Positions 12,108 to 24,251 of a stretch of DNA of 64,000 nucleotides are shown here, piece after piece (positions within the stretch are counted from its first letter, which is position 1; every line of letters begins with the position of its first letter). Made by a program: the position numbers and the translations under genes. The notes below the pieces were generated by a model. The model made no database searches and was not told where the DNA came from. It saw only the letters and a program-made list of their open reading frames with translations. This stretch comes from Maylandia zebra (Eukaryota; Chordata; Actinopteri; Cichliformes; Cichlidae), in NCBI RefSeq assembly GCF_041146795.1, contig NC_135177.1, positions 21,922,560-21,986,559 of the forward strand, written 5' to 3'.

Positions 12108-12703
12108 TCAGTCCAGGATCTCTTTGATGCACCAGCAGCAGAGGAGGAAATAGAGGCATTCTTTAACCGACTGGATAAAACTGTAGGCAAAGTTTCCTCC
12201 CAGGAAGTTCTTGCCTCGTCCCAGGCCCATGGCCATGTCCCGCAGGTGCTGTCCCAGAGAGGCGGAAGGCATGGCCTGGGGAAGAGGACGCTGGGGGTGC
12301 ATGGCTGTGCAGAGGGACCAGACAAATGCAACGAGGAGGGCAGTCGATGAGAAGAACTGGAAGATGAGCTGTGACAAATGGAGTCAGATGAGACCCATGC
12401 AACAGCTGAGCTCTGCTCCGTATTCCCGGCACTGTTCACTCCTCTACTTATAACCTCCTATACAAACTGCAAGCGCTCTCCACCCACATCTGGCATTTTC
12501 TGGACTGTCCTCTAGTTTCAAACGCCCGCTGACTGATTAAAGACCTTGTTTACCTTTGCTGTACTCAGTTCCCATGTGTCGTATGATGCCCCCCTGAATA
12601 AGCCCCTGCTGTTCCAGCCACAAACAAGAGAGTTCCAGTAGCTCCAACACATTCGCCACGACACCACACTCTTTGTTCGGGTCAGCGTACAACAAACGCT
12701 CAT
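12108..12703 (-). CDS. Unrecognised small two-exon gene candidate
   Basis: I do not recognise the product. Exon 1 (12554-12703) opens with ATG and encodes 50 codons beginning MSVCCTLTRTKSVVSWRM. It ends at a GTAAAC donor in phase 0. Exon 2 (12108-12368) begins after TTTGTCACAG in phase 0 and runs 86 codons to TGA, giving 136 aa. Exon 2 opens with a hydrophobic segment, LIFQFFSSTALLVAFVWSLC, that could be a signal anchor or membrane helix. It ends with Cys-rich hydrophobic CLYFLLCCWCIKEILD. Poly(A) signals lie at 11650-11659. Against it: exon 1 has another open frame of protein-like composition (LLYADPNKECGVVANVLELL), and the opposite strand of exon 2 is also partly open. In human, PYGO2 sits in this interval, and this is not PYGO2. 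Confidence 0.38.
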
Positions 12704-14340
12704 ATTTTCTCGTAGTGTGTGCTTTGTTTCAGTCTCTGCTGAACTTTTTTGATGTACACAGAGGGAGGCACAGCAAAAGCCAAACTCACAAAGCCAGATA
12801 AGTGATATATGTATTTATATATGCAATCTATATTTTTCCAATACAGGTGTAAACAGACACATTTCCCTAAAAACAAAACAAGACAAAGAGTATTAAAACA
12901 GAAACATAAAGTAATAAAAATCATTATCTGTGCACACTATTTCAAAAGGAACCTTTGGCTTTTTAAAAACACAAACCAAAAAGTACAACAGCATCATCAA
13001 CACTACCACCATCACCAACAATAAACAACTAATTTTCTGAAAGGATTTTCATGCAACAAAGGCTACTGTGATGCACAATAATAACACAGAACCAGTTCAC
13101 TAACGATAAAGAGCATCAAGTGAGCCTGTTCCAGCCCACACACACATACAACAGGTACGCACAGTAATGGCAGAACTTCTCTGCCGTTTTCCTATTTCTG
13201 ACCTGCATAAAGCTGAACATGCAGACTGACCCGGCGGTCACTCGGGTATGTGTGTGCATACATGATCTACAACATGTTAGCCCACTTCAAAGTCTAATGA
13301 CTAACAGATAGTTAAGGTTTAGGCTGAAAAAAAAAATCCCTTCTCAAATTTTTAAATTTTGGCTTCGGTCTCTTCGACGTGTTCAAATTCTACATGAGCG
13401 ACCTCTGTGCTGTGGTTTCTGGCTCTGTGTTATTTATCAAAGAAGTCATTAAATATACACAAATGGAAACAATAATCCATCACTTAAGCTTATCAGTCAA
13501 AAATTTATGTTATTTACAGATGATCAGGAAAAACCCCCCGATCCCATACCACCCCGACCCCCACTCCCCCCCAGATGGTGACATCAAGTATCTGTGACTG
13601 TAAGCTGAACGCGAGAACGTGCATCAGAGGAGATTGCCATCACTAGATCTGTTTGCGTGTGTTTACCGGAGTGTCATTTTTGCAAAGTTGTTGATAAACT
13701 GAGACTTTTTTTGTAAGATTCTCCTGTAGCTGACTACATTTGAATTAAGTACATAAGGTGACTGCATTGGAGTGACATGACTGCATTGAAGAATCAAGGC
13801 ACGATCAAAAAGGTATATATATATCTATATATAGATATATAGATATATAAACCAAAAACAACTACATCATGAAGGGAGGAGGAAAACAGTAAACAATAAC
13901 GTGAACTTCTCCCTCCTGATCCTCGAAAATCTGTGAACACAGCACGCCGAGGAGCAACCTTTGGCTGAACAGTTCATTGTTAGCAATATCCGTCTAACCT
14001 CGGAACATAAAAGGTTTGGAAATCGTTCATTATTCTCTCAAACGATTCAATAAAACACAAACATCAAAATTACATAACCAGTTACCATGACATAACTTGC
14101 ATTGTTTTTGCAGAAGGAAATTCATTGCTTAGACTGTTAAACACTTGTCAAAGGGGTCTCCCGCTAACTGCTCTTTTCAATTAGGATATTCTTTAAAGAT
14201 ATAACACATAGATTGTCGATGCAAACGCATATTAAGGTGTTTAATGTAAACCAAATGCTCAATAATATCTCGTCTAAGCTTCTCCAAACTTACTGAATTT
14301 TGTGTTGTGGTTGATTTTGATGTATTTTTTAAAAATCTCC
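12704..14340. other. Spacer between small gene candidate and shc1 3' end
   Basis: Intergenic or UTR sequence. It includes an AT-rich imperfect palindrome at about 13813-13850. No convincing gene or transposon. Confidence 0.5.
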
Positions 14341-15478
14341 TTTATTGCCCCCCCCCATGCACACAATCGTTCCTCTCCACTCTAAAACGGGCATGTTTCG
14401 AAATGCATTTCTTTCTACACACAGTTGCTCCGATGCCGCAAACGCACAAGATCGATAGGAGTTGTTAATATTCATGGCTTCCTTTTCTGCTTCCTTTTCA
14501 ACCAAGTTCATGTTCTTTGGCATGACAGGTGGTGCTGACTCAGTTGTGTAAAAGGTGTGTACGTCTGCGTTTAGAAAGGGATTGGGAGGATACAGCTGAT
14601 TTGATCCTTGCGTACTCAGGGTGTCCTTTGATTGATGAGTGCCAAGATAATAAACAGAAACACAGAAAAAAAAAAAAAAAAGGAATATACAGTATATGAA
14701 GATCATTGGCATAGCAGTCCTAGATTTGCATACAGGCTTTCCTCCAGGGGTTTAAAAGTCCTTAAAAGAGGAGAAGTTGGGGTTGGGGGTGGCCCTCTGA
14801 TGAGATCGGAACCAAACTCGTATACCTGTACACATATTCTCCAGCCGAATTATTTTATACCAAGGATTGCTGTGAGAGTTTGTGTTTGAGCCTAGTTCAG
14901 TCTCGGAAACAAAGAACTCTTGCCATCCAGTTTGTGTTTTATCTAAAATGCTCCAGCAACAGTCTGAGGAGGATTTTTTTCCCTCCTTTCAGAAAGAATA
15001 AAGAAAGCACATGCTTAGAAGTACTGAAGATCTCCCTCCATGTCCCTTAATGTTCCTTTCCACACTCTTCAGTTCTGCCATTTCAGTACATGATTCCATG
15101 TAGTATTACGTTTCCACTTTTTTTTTTCATAATTACAGATAAAGATTTTTTTTTCTTAAAAAACAAAAAGAAAAAAAGATTGCATTTGTTTTCTGCCCCA
15201 TTCTGTAATTTGCAAAGGGCTCCTTCCTGGTTCACAGTAGGCTGAGAAATTGCAGCAGTGCTTCTCCGCTTTGGAGGAATGCGCCTGATAGTCGGTGATG
15301 TCAGCGAAGGAACCGTAGATCACAGTTTGGACAGGAAATATAGCAACAGCAGCAAGTGAGTGATTTTGCAGAGAAACTGGTGATACTTTTTCTATTTTTT
15401 TTGGCTTTCTTTGCAATGTGTGTGCATATGTATCGTTGTGTGTTAGGTGTAGTGTTTCTGTGTGCATTAAAGGAAATG

Positions 15479-15521
<43 letters not shown>

Positions 15522-15598
15522 TCGTGTATGTTGTGCAGAACTGATATAATAGTAGGAGTGTATGTTTTTGGTGGTGTATTTCATTGGTGTGGGTAAGG
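14341..15598 (-). other. shc1: shc1 3' untranslated region
   Basis: This follows the shc1 TGA (15599-15601). The first AATAAA on the minus strand is at 14346-14341, next to a G-rich run, giving an inferred UTR of about 1.25 kb. It contains the CA/GT microsatellite at 15482-15520. Confidence 0.55.
15482..15520. repeat. (GT)n microsatellite
   Basis: About 19 perfect GT units inside the inferred shc1 3' UTR. Confidence 0.95.
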
Positions 15599-17240
15599 TC
15601 AGGCCCTGCGCTCTACTGGCTGTTGCAGACACACTTCACTCCCAGCTGACACAATGGGAAGTCTGTTGTCCATGTGGTAACTGATCAGGTGGCTGACACT
15701 CGAAAACCGGTGGTCTTTTGTACGGACCTGAAAAAAGAAAAGGGGAATAAATTAGAGTAAGCTTCAACACCAATATAACCCTCCACTCTGAAATCTCTGT
15801 TATGAATTTGATCGTTTCGTGACATACCACTCCTTCTGGGTCAACGAGCAGCAGGTGTTTGGGCTGACCACCCTGCTGTCCCGTGAGGACGTACTGCCCA
15901 GGTGTGGTTCCAGACTCCCGCACCAGGAAGTCTCCATCTCGGGTCAACAGTTTCTCTGCTTCCTTACGACTTAGGCTCCCGTGGAACCAGATTTCAGACT
16001 GTAATTGCTGCACCATAGAGGGCACTGCTGTCACTGAGTTTGGGCCTCCATGCCCAGAAACCCCCAGGGCATCATCCAGTGGCTCTTGAAAAATGAACAC
16101 ACAGAAATGTATTATTTTGTATTTCACTGTGGATAACATGTTGTCCTGTAGGATCCCATAGCACTGTCTGCATTTCTGCACGACCGATAAATAGGGAAGT
16201 GAACCACATTGACTCTGACAGATGCTGCACACAGTTGTGGACTCTGCCGTGAAAAGCTTTATGTAGTCAATCAATAATCTTATACAAATTGCCCCTGTAA
16301 TGGACAAAGACATTCTAATATCCTTATCTTCCTCTGAGGCTGACTTCTGTGGAGAGCTCCACTGCCAATTAGCATCAGTCATATGGAAATGTAAAATACA
16401 AACTGCTTTACTCATCTCACGAGCCCAATGATTAACCCTCTTTTCTTCTCACATGAAAGAAAAATAGCTGATTGCAATTGCCAGAAATTTTGGTCATCTT
16501 GATTACAACCCACACACATCACAAATTACCTTTCTTATTTAGTTTTCTCACAGGCTAATGATTTGCACTAGTGTTCAGGATTCAGTCCATTTGAACTTCA
16601 CTTAGCAGATTTCCAGCAAAAACGCACAAAAAGACACTTACTCATGTCGAAAGCGTCTTTGTGAGCATTTCCGTTTGCTGCAGCTGGGAGGCGAGGTTTA
16701 TCTACGTTGACGTACGAAGGGTCATCAAACATCTCCCGCCCACCTTCTTTGGCACCCACTAAGAAAAAACAAAATAAAAAAGGAAATAAGTAAAAGTTGC
16801 ACAAACACAGGAAGAACTTTGCCACGTATTCTCACTTCCTTGCAATTCTAAGAATTTTATCAGGACTAAACAGGGCAAAAACGGAGAGAAAGTTTGACCA
16901 ATTTCTCATGATTTAGCAACAAATAATATAAAGAAATATGTTAGTAACCAAAAAAGAAAAAAAAAAAGGACAGGAACGACAGATAAAGTCCAAAGAGATG
17001 CACACATGCAGGCAGCGACAGAGCTCACCTGGTAGGGGTGGCAGAGGCTGTTTATGAATGTCATTCTGACCCGGCTGTCCATAAGGCTGCAAACACAGAG
17101 GGGTACAAACAAATGCTGAATGCGTGCACCATGTGGGCATCCTCAAAAAAATGTTCTTTTCTGGCTAGTGAAATGATTACAATCTATTTATCTATCACTT
17201 AGGAATGACACAAGTAATTGATTAATTAATTAATTAATTT

Positions 17241-17271
<31 letters not shown>

Positions 17272-20200
17272 ATGCTTGTCTTCCTTCTTTCATGTTAATA
17301 TGCACGGTTCTCACCAGCGTGGCACCAGGCCGGGTCCTCATGTCAATCACTCCAGCAGGGGGAGGCTGTTTTCCAGGGAAATTATTATAGTACGGGACAT
17401 CAGGAGGCGGAGCAGCCTCATCTTCTTCTTCCTCCCATGCAGAGCCATCAAATGGAGCCATTCTGTCACAGAGAACAGATACAGAAACAAATTATACGAG
17501 ACAATATGCAAATATAAGCTCTTGGTTTAGGTTTGTGCAAGCGACAGTTACCTGTCATGAGGTGTGACCAGTTTCGGAGGGTTTTTCAGATACTGTTTAA
17601 AACGCAGTTCGAAGGCCTGACCAATGGTGCTGATGACTTCCTGGGCTAAACCCTCCGAACACTCCAGGATATGACATGCTGCAATAAGGAGGCACAAAAA
17701 GCTGATAAGCGGGCTTCTTTTGAAGGAAGCATGTGCTCCAACATACAAATACGTTCAGATACAGGTAGAATACAAAAGCACGTATGCATGTACATTTTTA
17801 TTATGTGCGATGATGTAGGACACATGTAGCAGCTCTAATACATTTTGCACACTCTAGTTTTAACTCAGGAAATTACATAAGCAATAGGATGGCTTCTTTT
17901 TTTTATAAGCACTGCATGTTAGAACTTTAATGTCAATAATCTAGCCCGAAGATTTTCACTTTCAGTATTAAACAGAGGAGTGTTTTTGCTTTTTCAGCTG
18001 AGAAATGAGCCATAAGTTAACTAATTTAGCTTGCAAACAAACTATGGGACTTCAAAAATAGACATTTGGTGGAAAATGTACTTCTGCCTTTTCTCTACAC
18101 ACTGGGTGTGTAATGTCTTAGCTCTAGCGGGGTATTTGGCAAATTCAAAGGGGAATAAACAGCTAATAAAGCTATTTAAGTTTGATTTACTTATATTAAG
18201 ATTAAATTCAGTTCATACATTAATGAAAATGTTTGGTTATATTTGCTGAAAGTAAAAAAAAAAAGAGGACTAGTTGCACAGTGCAATGAAAGCAACTACT
18301 CTAACTCATGTATTAAAGGATCATTTTATCTACACTGGCAGCTGCTACCTTGGTGAGGCTGTCATTTTGCCACTTACCTCTCTGGTTGACTGGATCTTTG
18401 GCCACATATGCTACGTACTCAGCTGTATCCTGAGGGAGACCGACAAGGAAGACAGTCAGAATGGGAAAAATCAATAGGAGGGAAAAGTGAAGGGCAGGTT
18501 TAGGACAGAAAAGCTAAGAAGAGAATAAGAAGAAAGAGGTAAAGCGAAGACTTTGGTGTTTAAGCCACAGCAGAAGTTAAAAACTTACAGAGCTTAAAGA
18601 AAAGAGAGAGAAGATACGAAGTAAAGAGATAATGTCTGGAAAGAGGGACTGCAGTCCAGGCAATCCAGTAAGGCTGCAATAAAATGAGTGGTATTCAGAG
18701 CAATAGACAATGACAGAAGGCAAGGAGGAAGAGCATGCTGGCTGAAGAAAGATGGAAAAAGGCGAGAGTGAGATTTCAGCTGAGAAACAGGGTTTGGCTG
18801 ACTCACTGGGTCTCCTCCAGAGGCGAAAGAGATGGACTGCATGTGATGATTGGCGATTATCTGTGGAGAAAGAGAGAGAGAAAGAGAGAGGGAGGGAGAA
18901 AGAAGGAGAGGGAGAAGGAGAGCACGTGGGTGACATGAAGTATGTGGGAAGTGAAATGAAAGCATGTGGATGAAAAGACAAATGTGGAATCATTACTGAG
19001 AAAAGTGCTCTTTCCTCCATTGAGCGCTATCAATTGCAGCGGAGATAAAAACTAAGTAGGGACAATGGATGGAACACCTTTTTAACAGTCTGCAACAACC
19101 ACCCATGTTAGATCAATAACAGCATCAACACTTGCTAATGCTTCAAGCACAGAGTGTGGTCTGTGAGTCCTTAATTGTGATTTGGTATATGTTCTGCATG
19201 ACATGTTTCTTCGCGCTAATGCGAATGCACTACACCACTGTATACCATCTCCCCAAAGATAAACATCGTGCAGCAGCTATTAACTCATTAGAGGTCTAAG
19301 AGGAGGATCACATCCTGCCTTGTGGTAAAGCAGGAATCAAGACAATGGTTAAGAGGGATTTGTGCAGCATCCAGAGTAAATGAGGCAAACAATGAGAAGC
19401 AGTTCTAAATATATATCGGGGCATCTCCTGAATATTCCAGGAGGTCACGATACATAATAGATATGGAAAAATACTGAGAATTTCTTTTAAAAAAATGATG
19501 TTTATATCACTGAGATTCAACCACCTTTAACATTTTAGTGAACTAAACATGTTTACACCATTAACAAGAAGCTGAAAGCAGTGGGAATGATTACAATGCA
19601 ACTCTGAAGGCAAAGAATAAAAACATTTAGAATTTTTGAAATAAATCATCTGTAGATTGGTCTTCGAAAGTAAGAAAACATAACAAAATCCACACAAAAA
19701 TTCCTCAAGCAAAGAGATCCCCAGGTTTTCTCTGCTTCGGTAAACTCCACAGGCTAAGTGCACTCAGGGTACCTGAAAACATGCCCCATAGCTACAACAG
19801 AGAGCTCAGACAATCAAGTGTATTTCTGACTCAAAAGCGAGATTACTGGCTTTCAAGGACAGCTCAACGGAATGCCTGGGTAGAGTTTGAGAAAACAGCA
19901 GCTTGAGGTTAGAGCTTCGTTCTAACCTGTTTGCAGTCAGAGGCCAGCAGATTGAGGCTGCTGGTCGAGATGGTGAGGCTGATTGTCATGCCTGCAAACT
20001 GTAAATTACTCTTTCCCAGGATGGACGTTAGACAGCGAGAAGAAGGCTGCAAAAGGAGAGAGAGCAGTTTTAGTAATAATCAAATCAAGGTGCCCAAACC
20101 AAAAAGCAACAGGACGTTTTGTTTTTTTTAAAAATTCAACAAAGCATGATAGTCCACTGAGTGCTCCCTGCCTCAGCATGACTGTGGGCATATGTGTGGA

Positions 20201-22929
20201 AATGCCTGTGTGTGGGAGTGGGAGAACAGCTGCAATTGTGAAAGTGATCCTGTCTCCAAGGCCAACTGCGACCAATTGGGAATAGACAGGACAGTTCGCA
20301 TACTGTAGCCTGGGCCAAGAGCATCACACAGACCATGCCAGCACTATTGTGCCAGCATTATTGCGCCAGCACGTTTATCCAAATCCTCCTACTGTTCTCA
20401 TGGCTTTCATCCATATTTGTTCCAAAATGTTTAGAGTGTGCAGTGAGAAAAGCAGGAGCAACAGGACAGGAAGCACATGCTTGGCCACATTAAACTAGTC
20501 CTGCCAAATCAGAGGCACTAGACTAGTTTAATCTATTCTAGTTTATATCCTATAACTGTATTTTGTCTGCTGTGCTATACTGTCAGACATTCCTTGGTCA
20601 AACCCTGCTACAGCAGCTGAATATAGCCACCTGTTTTATAGACTGTTTGGGTGGATGTTTTTAGGTTTACAGGAATACTGTGCACAGACACTCGCAGTCT
20701 TTAAACAGCAGACTGGCGGCTGTGTCTGCTAATCTGTTGTGCTCCTTTGGCCTGACGCTGGCTCCACACAAGCTTCTACTCCACCTCTCCAGCCTCCCTT
20801 GTGACAACAGGGAGGGAAAAGAGAGATCAGAGAGTGACTGGTAATTACCTGTGAGTAGTCGGCTAACCACAGAAGTGTACAATCAGCCCAAATCAAGATT
20901 TGTGTGTGTATGTGTGTACTTGTAAAGCTATATTTGACAGAATCACTGACTTTTAGATCACTGGAGGAAAAGTGGGGACATTTCGGTTGGTCCTGATTTT
21001 TGTGTGTAGGTTAAGGTTATAATTAGGTTTAGATTAGGGATAGGCTCTTCTATGAAGATAAAGAGGCAAGGGAATGGATTAAGTCAGTGAATGTGCTCAT
21101 AAAGATAGCCAAACAATAAATGTGCATGTGGTCCAGCTATACTCACGTTTTGGGGACCTAAATCAGTTAACAAAGACACATTATGGAAAAAAAGGAAGTG
21201 CCAAATGTGTAATGTTTATAGTTCAGGATCAATGTCATAACAAATAGGAAAAACTCCAGGTTATGAATGCAACTTAATGTAATGTCCTCTAAAATCATGT
21301 ATACACGGCTCTTTGTGCATTTGTGTGTATACATGAGACTAAATAGCCCACTGACCACAGGGTGGACAACGGAGCTAAATCTAGCTCTTATCCAGAAAAC
21401 TCTTCATAACGCTGTCCACTTAAGTCTTATAAATAAATAATGCTCTGTATGGGTGTGTGCTCCTGTATGTAGCGCCTACCTTTCTCCTGCGGGCTCCTTT
21501 GGCACCGGGTACTGCCTCACACACCACAGAGATAGCTTCCCTGAAAAATGAAAAACATGCATGTTTGCAAATGGCATGTAATTGACCTAAACACCTTCCC
21601 AGATTCACATTTATGGATATTAAATGAGATCTGGCAGCGGGTGATAGAATTTATCGTCCCTGGCGACTGGGCTCGTCTTTGCCACGGAGACAAACATCAT
21701 TGCGGAAACCAGATGGAAACCACCAGGATTCCAGAACATTCTAATTTGGGGGCTCTGAGAGCGGCAGACGTGTACATGCAAACACACACGGGCAGATGTA
21801 GTCAGATGCTAAAACAGAAAGAAAACAAGCCCCGCAAGAAAAATGGAGCGGAAGCGAGCGAGCGGGCAAAGGAGTAAATGCGAGGTGAGTGATGTATGTG
21901 TGAGCCATAACATTTTTCAAAGTGTAACCACACTTTTAACATCTCGCCCCCTCAGAAACAAAGCAGAAATGAAACGAGTGAAAGGTCAAACCTGCAGCCG
22001 ATGAGCTGTGTGTAATCTCACCTGGTGACCTGAGTTCTGGTGTTGAAGTCCAGCGCCCGCATTGATTGTAGCACCTCCACGCATCCCATGTACTGCCCAG
22101 GAAACAGGAAGGCAAAACATTAACATTAGACATTTCCTACATCCTGGTCCCATTGGACCAAGGGAACACAACAGAGGAAGAAAGCAACAGTATCCTTTCC
22201 TCATTACAGACTCAGTTTCTAAAAATGAAGGGTTTATATGTACACAAAAACAGCTTGGCAAGGGTGACGTGCAACTTTGCATTTAAGCTAGAGGCTACTG
22301 AGAATGTGCCAGTCACTTACCCGTACACTGTAGGAAACACCAGTGGTGCTGACCACATTGTCTGAGTGCAGCCAGCCACGGGTGGGCTTGTTGACAAAGG
22401 AGCCATGGCGCGTCCACTCGTCTCCTCCCAGCTGCCCTCCTTCCACCCGTGCCCTCCTAGACACCCCTCCTAGCCGGTTCATGTCCTGCAGAGGAGGTCG
22501 GGGAGGGGGAGAAGGAGCAGTTAGAAGCGAAACAGGGTGATGAAGTGGTGGGGAGGAGCTAGAGTTGCTCCTGTCATCCCCAGAGGACTCAACAGGTGCC
22601 TGAGGTGCCTGAGCTCCCTGTGATTTGCTTGAGGCCTTGAGTCCTGGGAGAAGAGTAGCTGAGACACCCAGACGAAGAGAGCCCATTCTGGGGAAGAAGG
22701 AGCAGAAGGTGGTGGGGCTGTTCTCAGCTTGTTGGGGAGAGGAGGGGGGCAAAATGGGAGTGAGAGATGAGGAAGAGAGAGAGGAAGGTAAGCCAGGGGA
22801 GGGTGTGAGGGGGGTGACAGGACTGGAAGGAGGAAACGATGATGGATTGGAGTTTGTTTCGTCAGTTGAGCTCAGTGATTCACTCCGAAAATGGGTGTAT
22901 TTTGTTTTCTCCATAATGAATTGAATCAT
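15599..22929 (-). CDS. shc1: SHC-transforming protein 1 (p66/p52 adaptor), 12 coding exons
   Basis: Exons: 22321-22929, 22022-22092, 21480-21540, 19927-20046, 18807-18860, 18378-18429, 17552-17678, 17315-17462, 17029-17086, 16642-16758, 15828-16084 and 15599-15727. All phases agree, totalling 1803 nt (600 aa from ATG 22929, or 595 from the second ATG). The product is a scaffold that binds phosphotyrosine receptors and recruits GRB2 to Ras signalling. Visible parts: an N-terminal CH2 region containing [12 protein letters not shown] (conserved redox cysteine) and GGDEWTRHG; a PTB domain about 190-358 ([30 protein letters not shown]); CH1 with tyrosines YYNNF (389/390) and DDPSYVNV (449), the GRB2 sites; and an SH2 domain from 505 with FLVRES (Arg528). 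It ends LQQPVERRA, nearly as in mammals. The gene is complete and looks functional. Confidence 0.98.
17217..17270. repeat. (TTAA)n-T13-G20 tract
   Basis: A short ATTA/TTAA repeat runs into about 13 T and then 20 consecutive G in a shc1 intron, only about 45 bp from an exon border (17315). A G20 run can form G-quadruplexes and is prone to assembly error. Confidence 0.9.
18861..18928. repeat. GA-rich purine tract abutting a shc1 exon
   Basis: On the minus strand this is the long CT-rich polypyrimidine tract immediately upstream of the acceptor for the 18807-18860 exon. Its pyrimidine richness extends well beyond a normal acceptor. Confidence 0.85.
22480..22520 (-). promoter_or_regulatory. shc1: p52 start codon and embedded alternative acceptor of shc1
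   Basis: Within the p66 coding exon a pyrimidine-rich stretch ends in TCTGCAG/GAC (exon would start at 22485), immediately before ATG 22482-22480 that starts MNRLGGV. The p52 form (451 codons) would begin here. Human SHC1 has the same LQD-MNK context. In the p66 transcript the same bases encode a Pro/Ser-rich CH2 segment. Confidence 0.7.
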
Positions 22930-23899
22930 AATGAATCTGCAGTGTCAGTTTTTATATCCGTGCAAGTCCACACAGGCTCTTGTGATTCAAAGTCTCTTTG
23001 TCTCAGTATTCAAAGTTTTTCTCTGAAAGGACAAACAGCCATCTGTCTGTCTTGCTCAGTGTAAGAGCTGCATCCATCTGTCTGGTTGTGTGTCCTCCAC
23101 TTGTTTCCAGGCAGCCAAAACCCAACTGCTTTAAAAACGGCTTTATCCACAATGAAAGCAGTATGAGCAAAAGCACAGAGGAAACGTTGGGTGCCCCAGT
23201 TAATGGTAAAACACAGACAAAAAAAGCTTTTTAGTGCACCAGTGCAGCTCATGTTGTCATGAGTTCATTTTGAAATTTACTTGAGTGTTTTCTGAGTTCC
23301 CAGGAACTGATGAATAGCTTCTTAGCTGTCCACAGACTGTTGCTCTTGGTGTTTTGCCATGATGTAAAACAATATCTGTGACTATCTTGTCCCAACTTAA
23401 TAGCCTCTGAGTGAGGCCCAGTAATTCAGCTGTCACCAGCACCATGAAGAATCAGCACAAGTGATTGTCTCTCTGAACACCCCCTCATGTGTATGTCTTA
23501 CTGCTCTGGGGGGTGCGCATTTCTATGTGATGTGTCTACATGCATGAGGCAGTATAAACCTTGCCGGCCTACAATGCTTCTTTGATTATCTGTGTATGTT
23601 CGTGTTGGCATGCGCTTGTGCGTGCACGTGTGAAGCAGCTCCCCTTGGCAGCTCTATCCTGCTTGACACGGGCCCATAAAAATCCTATTAGCAGCCAGAG
23701 AGGGGATTGCAAGGAGGGCCGTGCTCGCTAACGCGGCAGCGACGCACACATTATACACAGCCTCAACTGGTCGATACGACAGCAAGCACCTGCAGAGCTC
23801 AATGAAGCCCAGAACTGCTAAAGAAGAGAGAGGAGGCTTACTGATGTATGGCTAGTCTCCAACTCTTGGTAGCAGCACACTTTCTTTAACGCCTACTTT

Positions 23900-24251
23900 T
23901 CACTCCCTCTCTCTCTTCCTCCAAATGCTTTCATGTCCTCTCTGAATGGCCCTCGCTCTCTCTCTCCCTGCTTCTTCTTCTTCTTCTCTTCTCTTCCAGA
24001 TTACCTCTGGCGCAGGCGCCTTCCCTTTCTCTGAACTCTTTCCTCCCTTCTCTCTGTCTCCTCTCTTATCCTGGAAGTCTTCTCTCTTCCTCCACACTAT
24101 GTGCTCCGCCAGCCTCTGTCTCTCCAACGCCTCCGCCCTCTCCCGCGCCACCACTTCCTCTCTCCTCTTCCAGATGATCTCTCGCTCCCCCTCTCCCCCT
24201 CCCTCGTCTGCTCGCCCGTTCTCCAGGCTGTCCCGTTTAACAGTCCCTCAG
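23900..24251 (-). CDS. Possible exon encoding degenerate WKRE repeats
   Basis: No product recognised. After an in-frame TGA at about 24250 the minus frame stays open to a TGA at 23900. It encodes a charged peptide with four spaced copies of an IWKRRE-like motif (IIWKRREE, HIVWRKRED, EVIWKRREEE, ESIWRKRER) 25-32 residues apart. There is no ATG near the start. A weak acceptor (TTTTTTTCAACTGAG) precedes it, so it could be the last exon of an unseen gene. The GA-rich composition makes a chance open frame quite possible. Confidence 0.2.

Noticed and set aside
12048-12350. Plus-strand frame containing DLFDAPAAEEEIEAFFNRLD
   Set aside because: It is protein-like over about 30 residues, but has no phase-matched partner exon. 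The minus-strand model has an ATG, a consistent intron and poly(A) signals. It is kept as a possible refutation of that model.
15156-15632. 158-codon minus-strand open frame with a THTHTH run
   Set aside because: It reads through the GT microsatellite in the shc1 3' UTR in a frame other than the SH2 one.
18577-19020. 147-codon minus-strand frame around the shc1 PTB exon
   Set aside because: Off-frame reading through a CT-rich tract. The true exon here is 18807-18860 in another frame.
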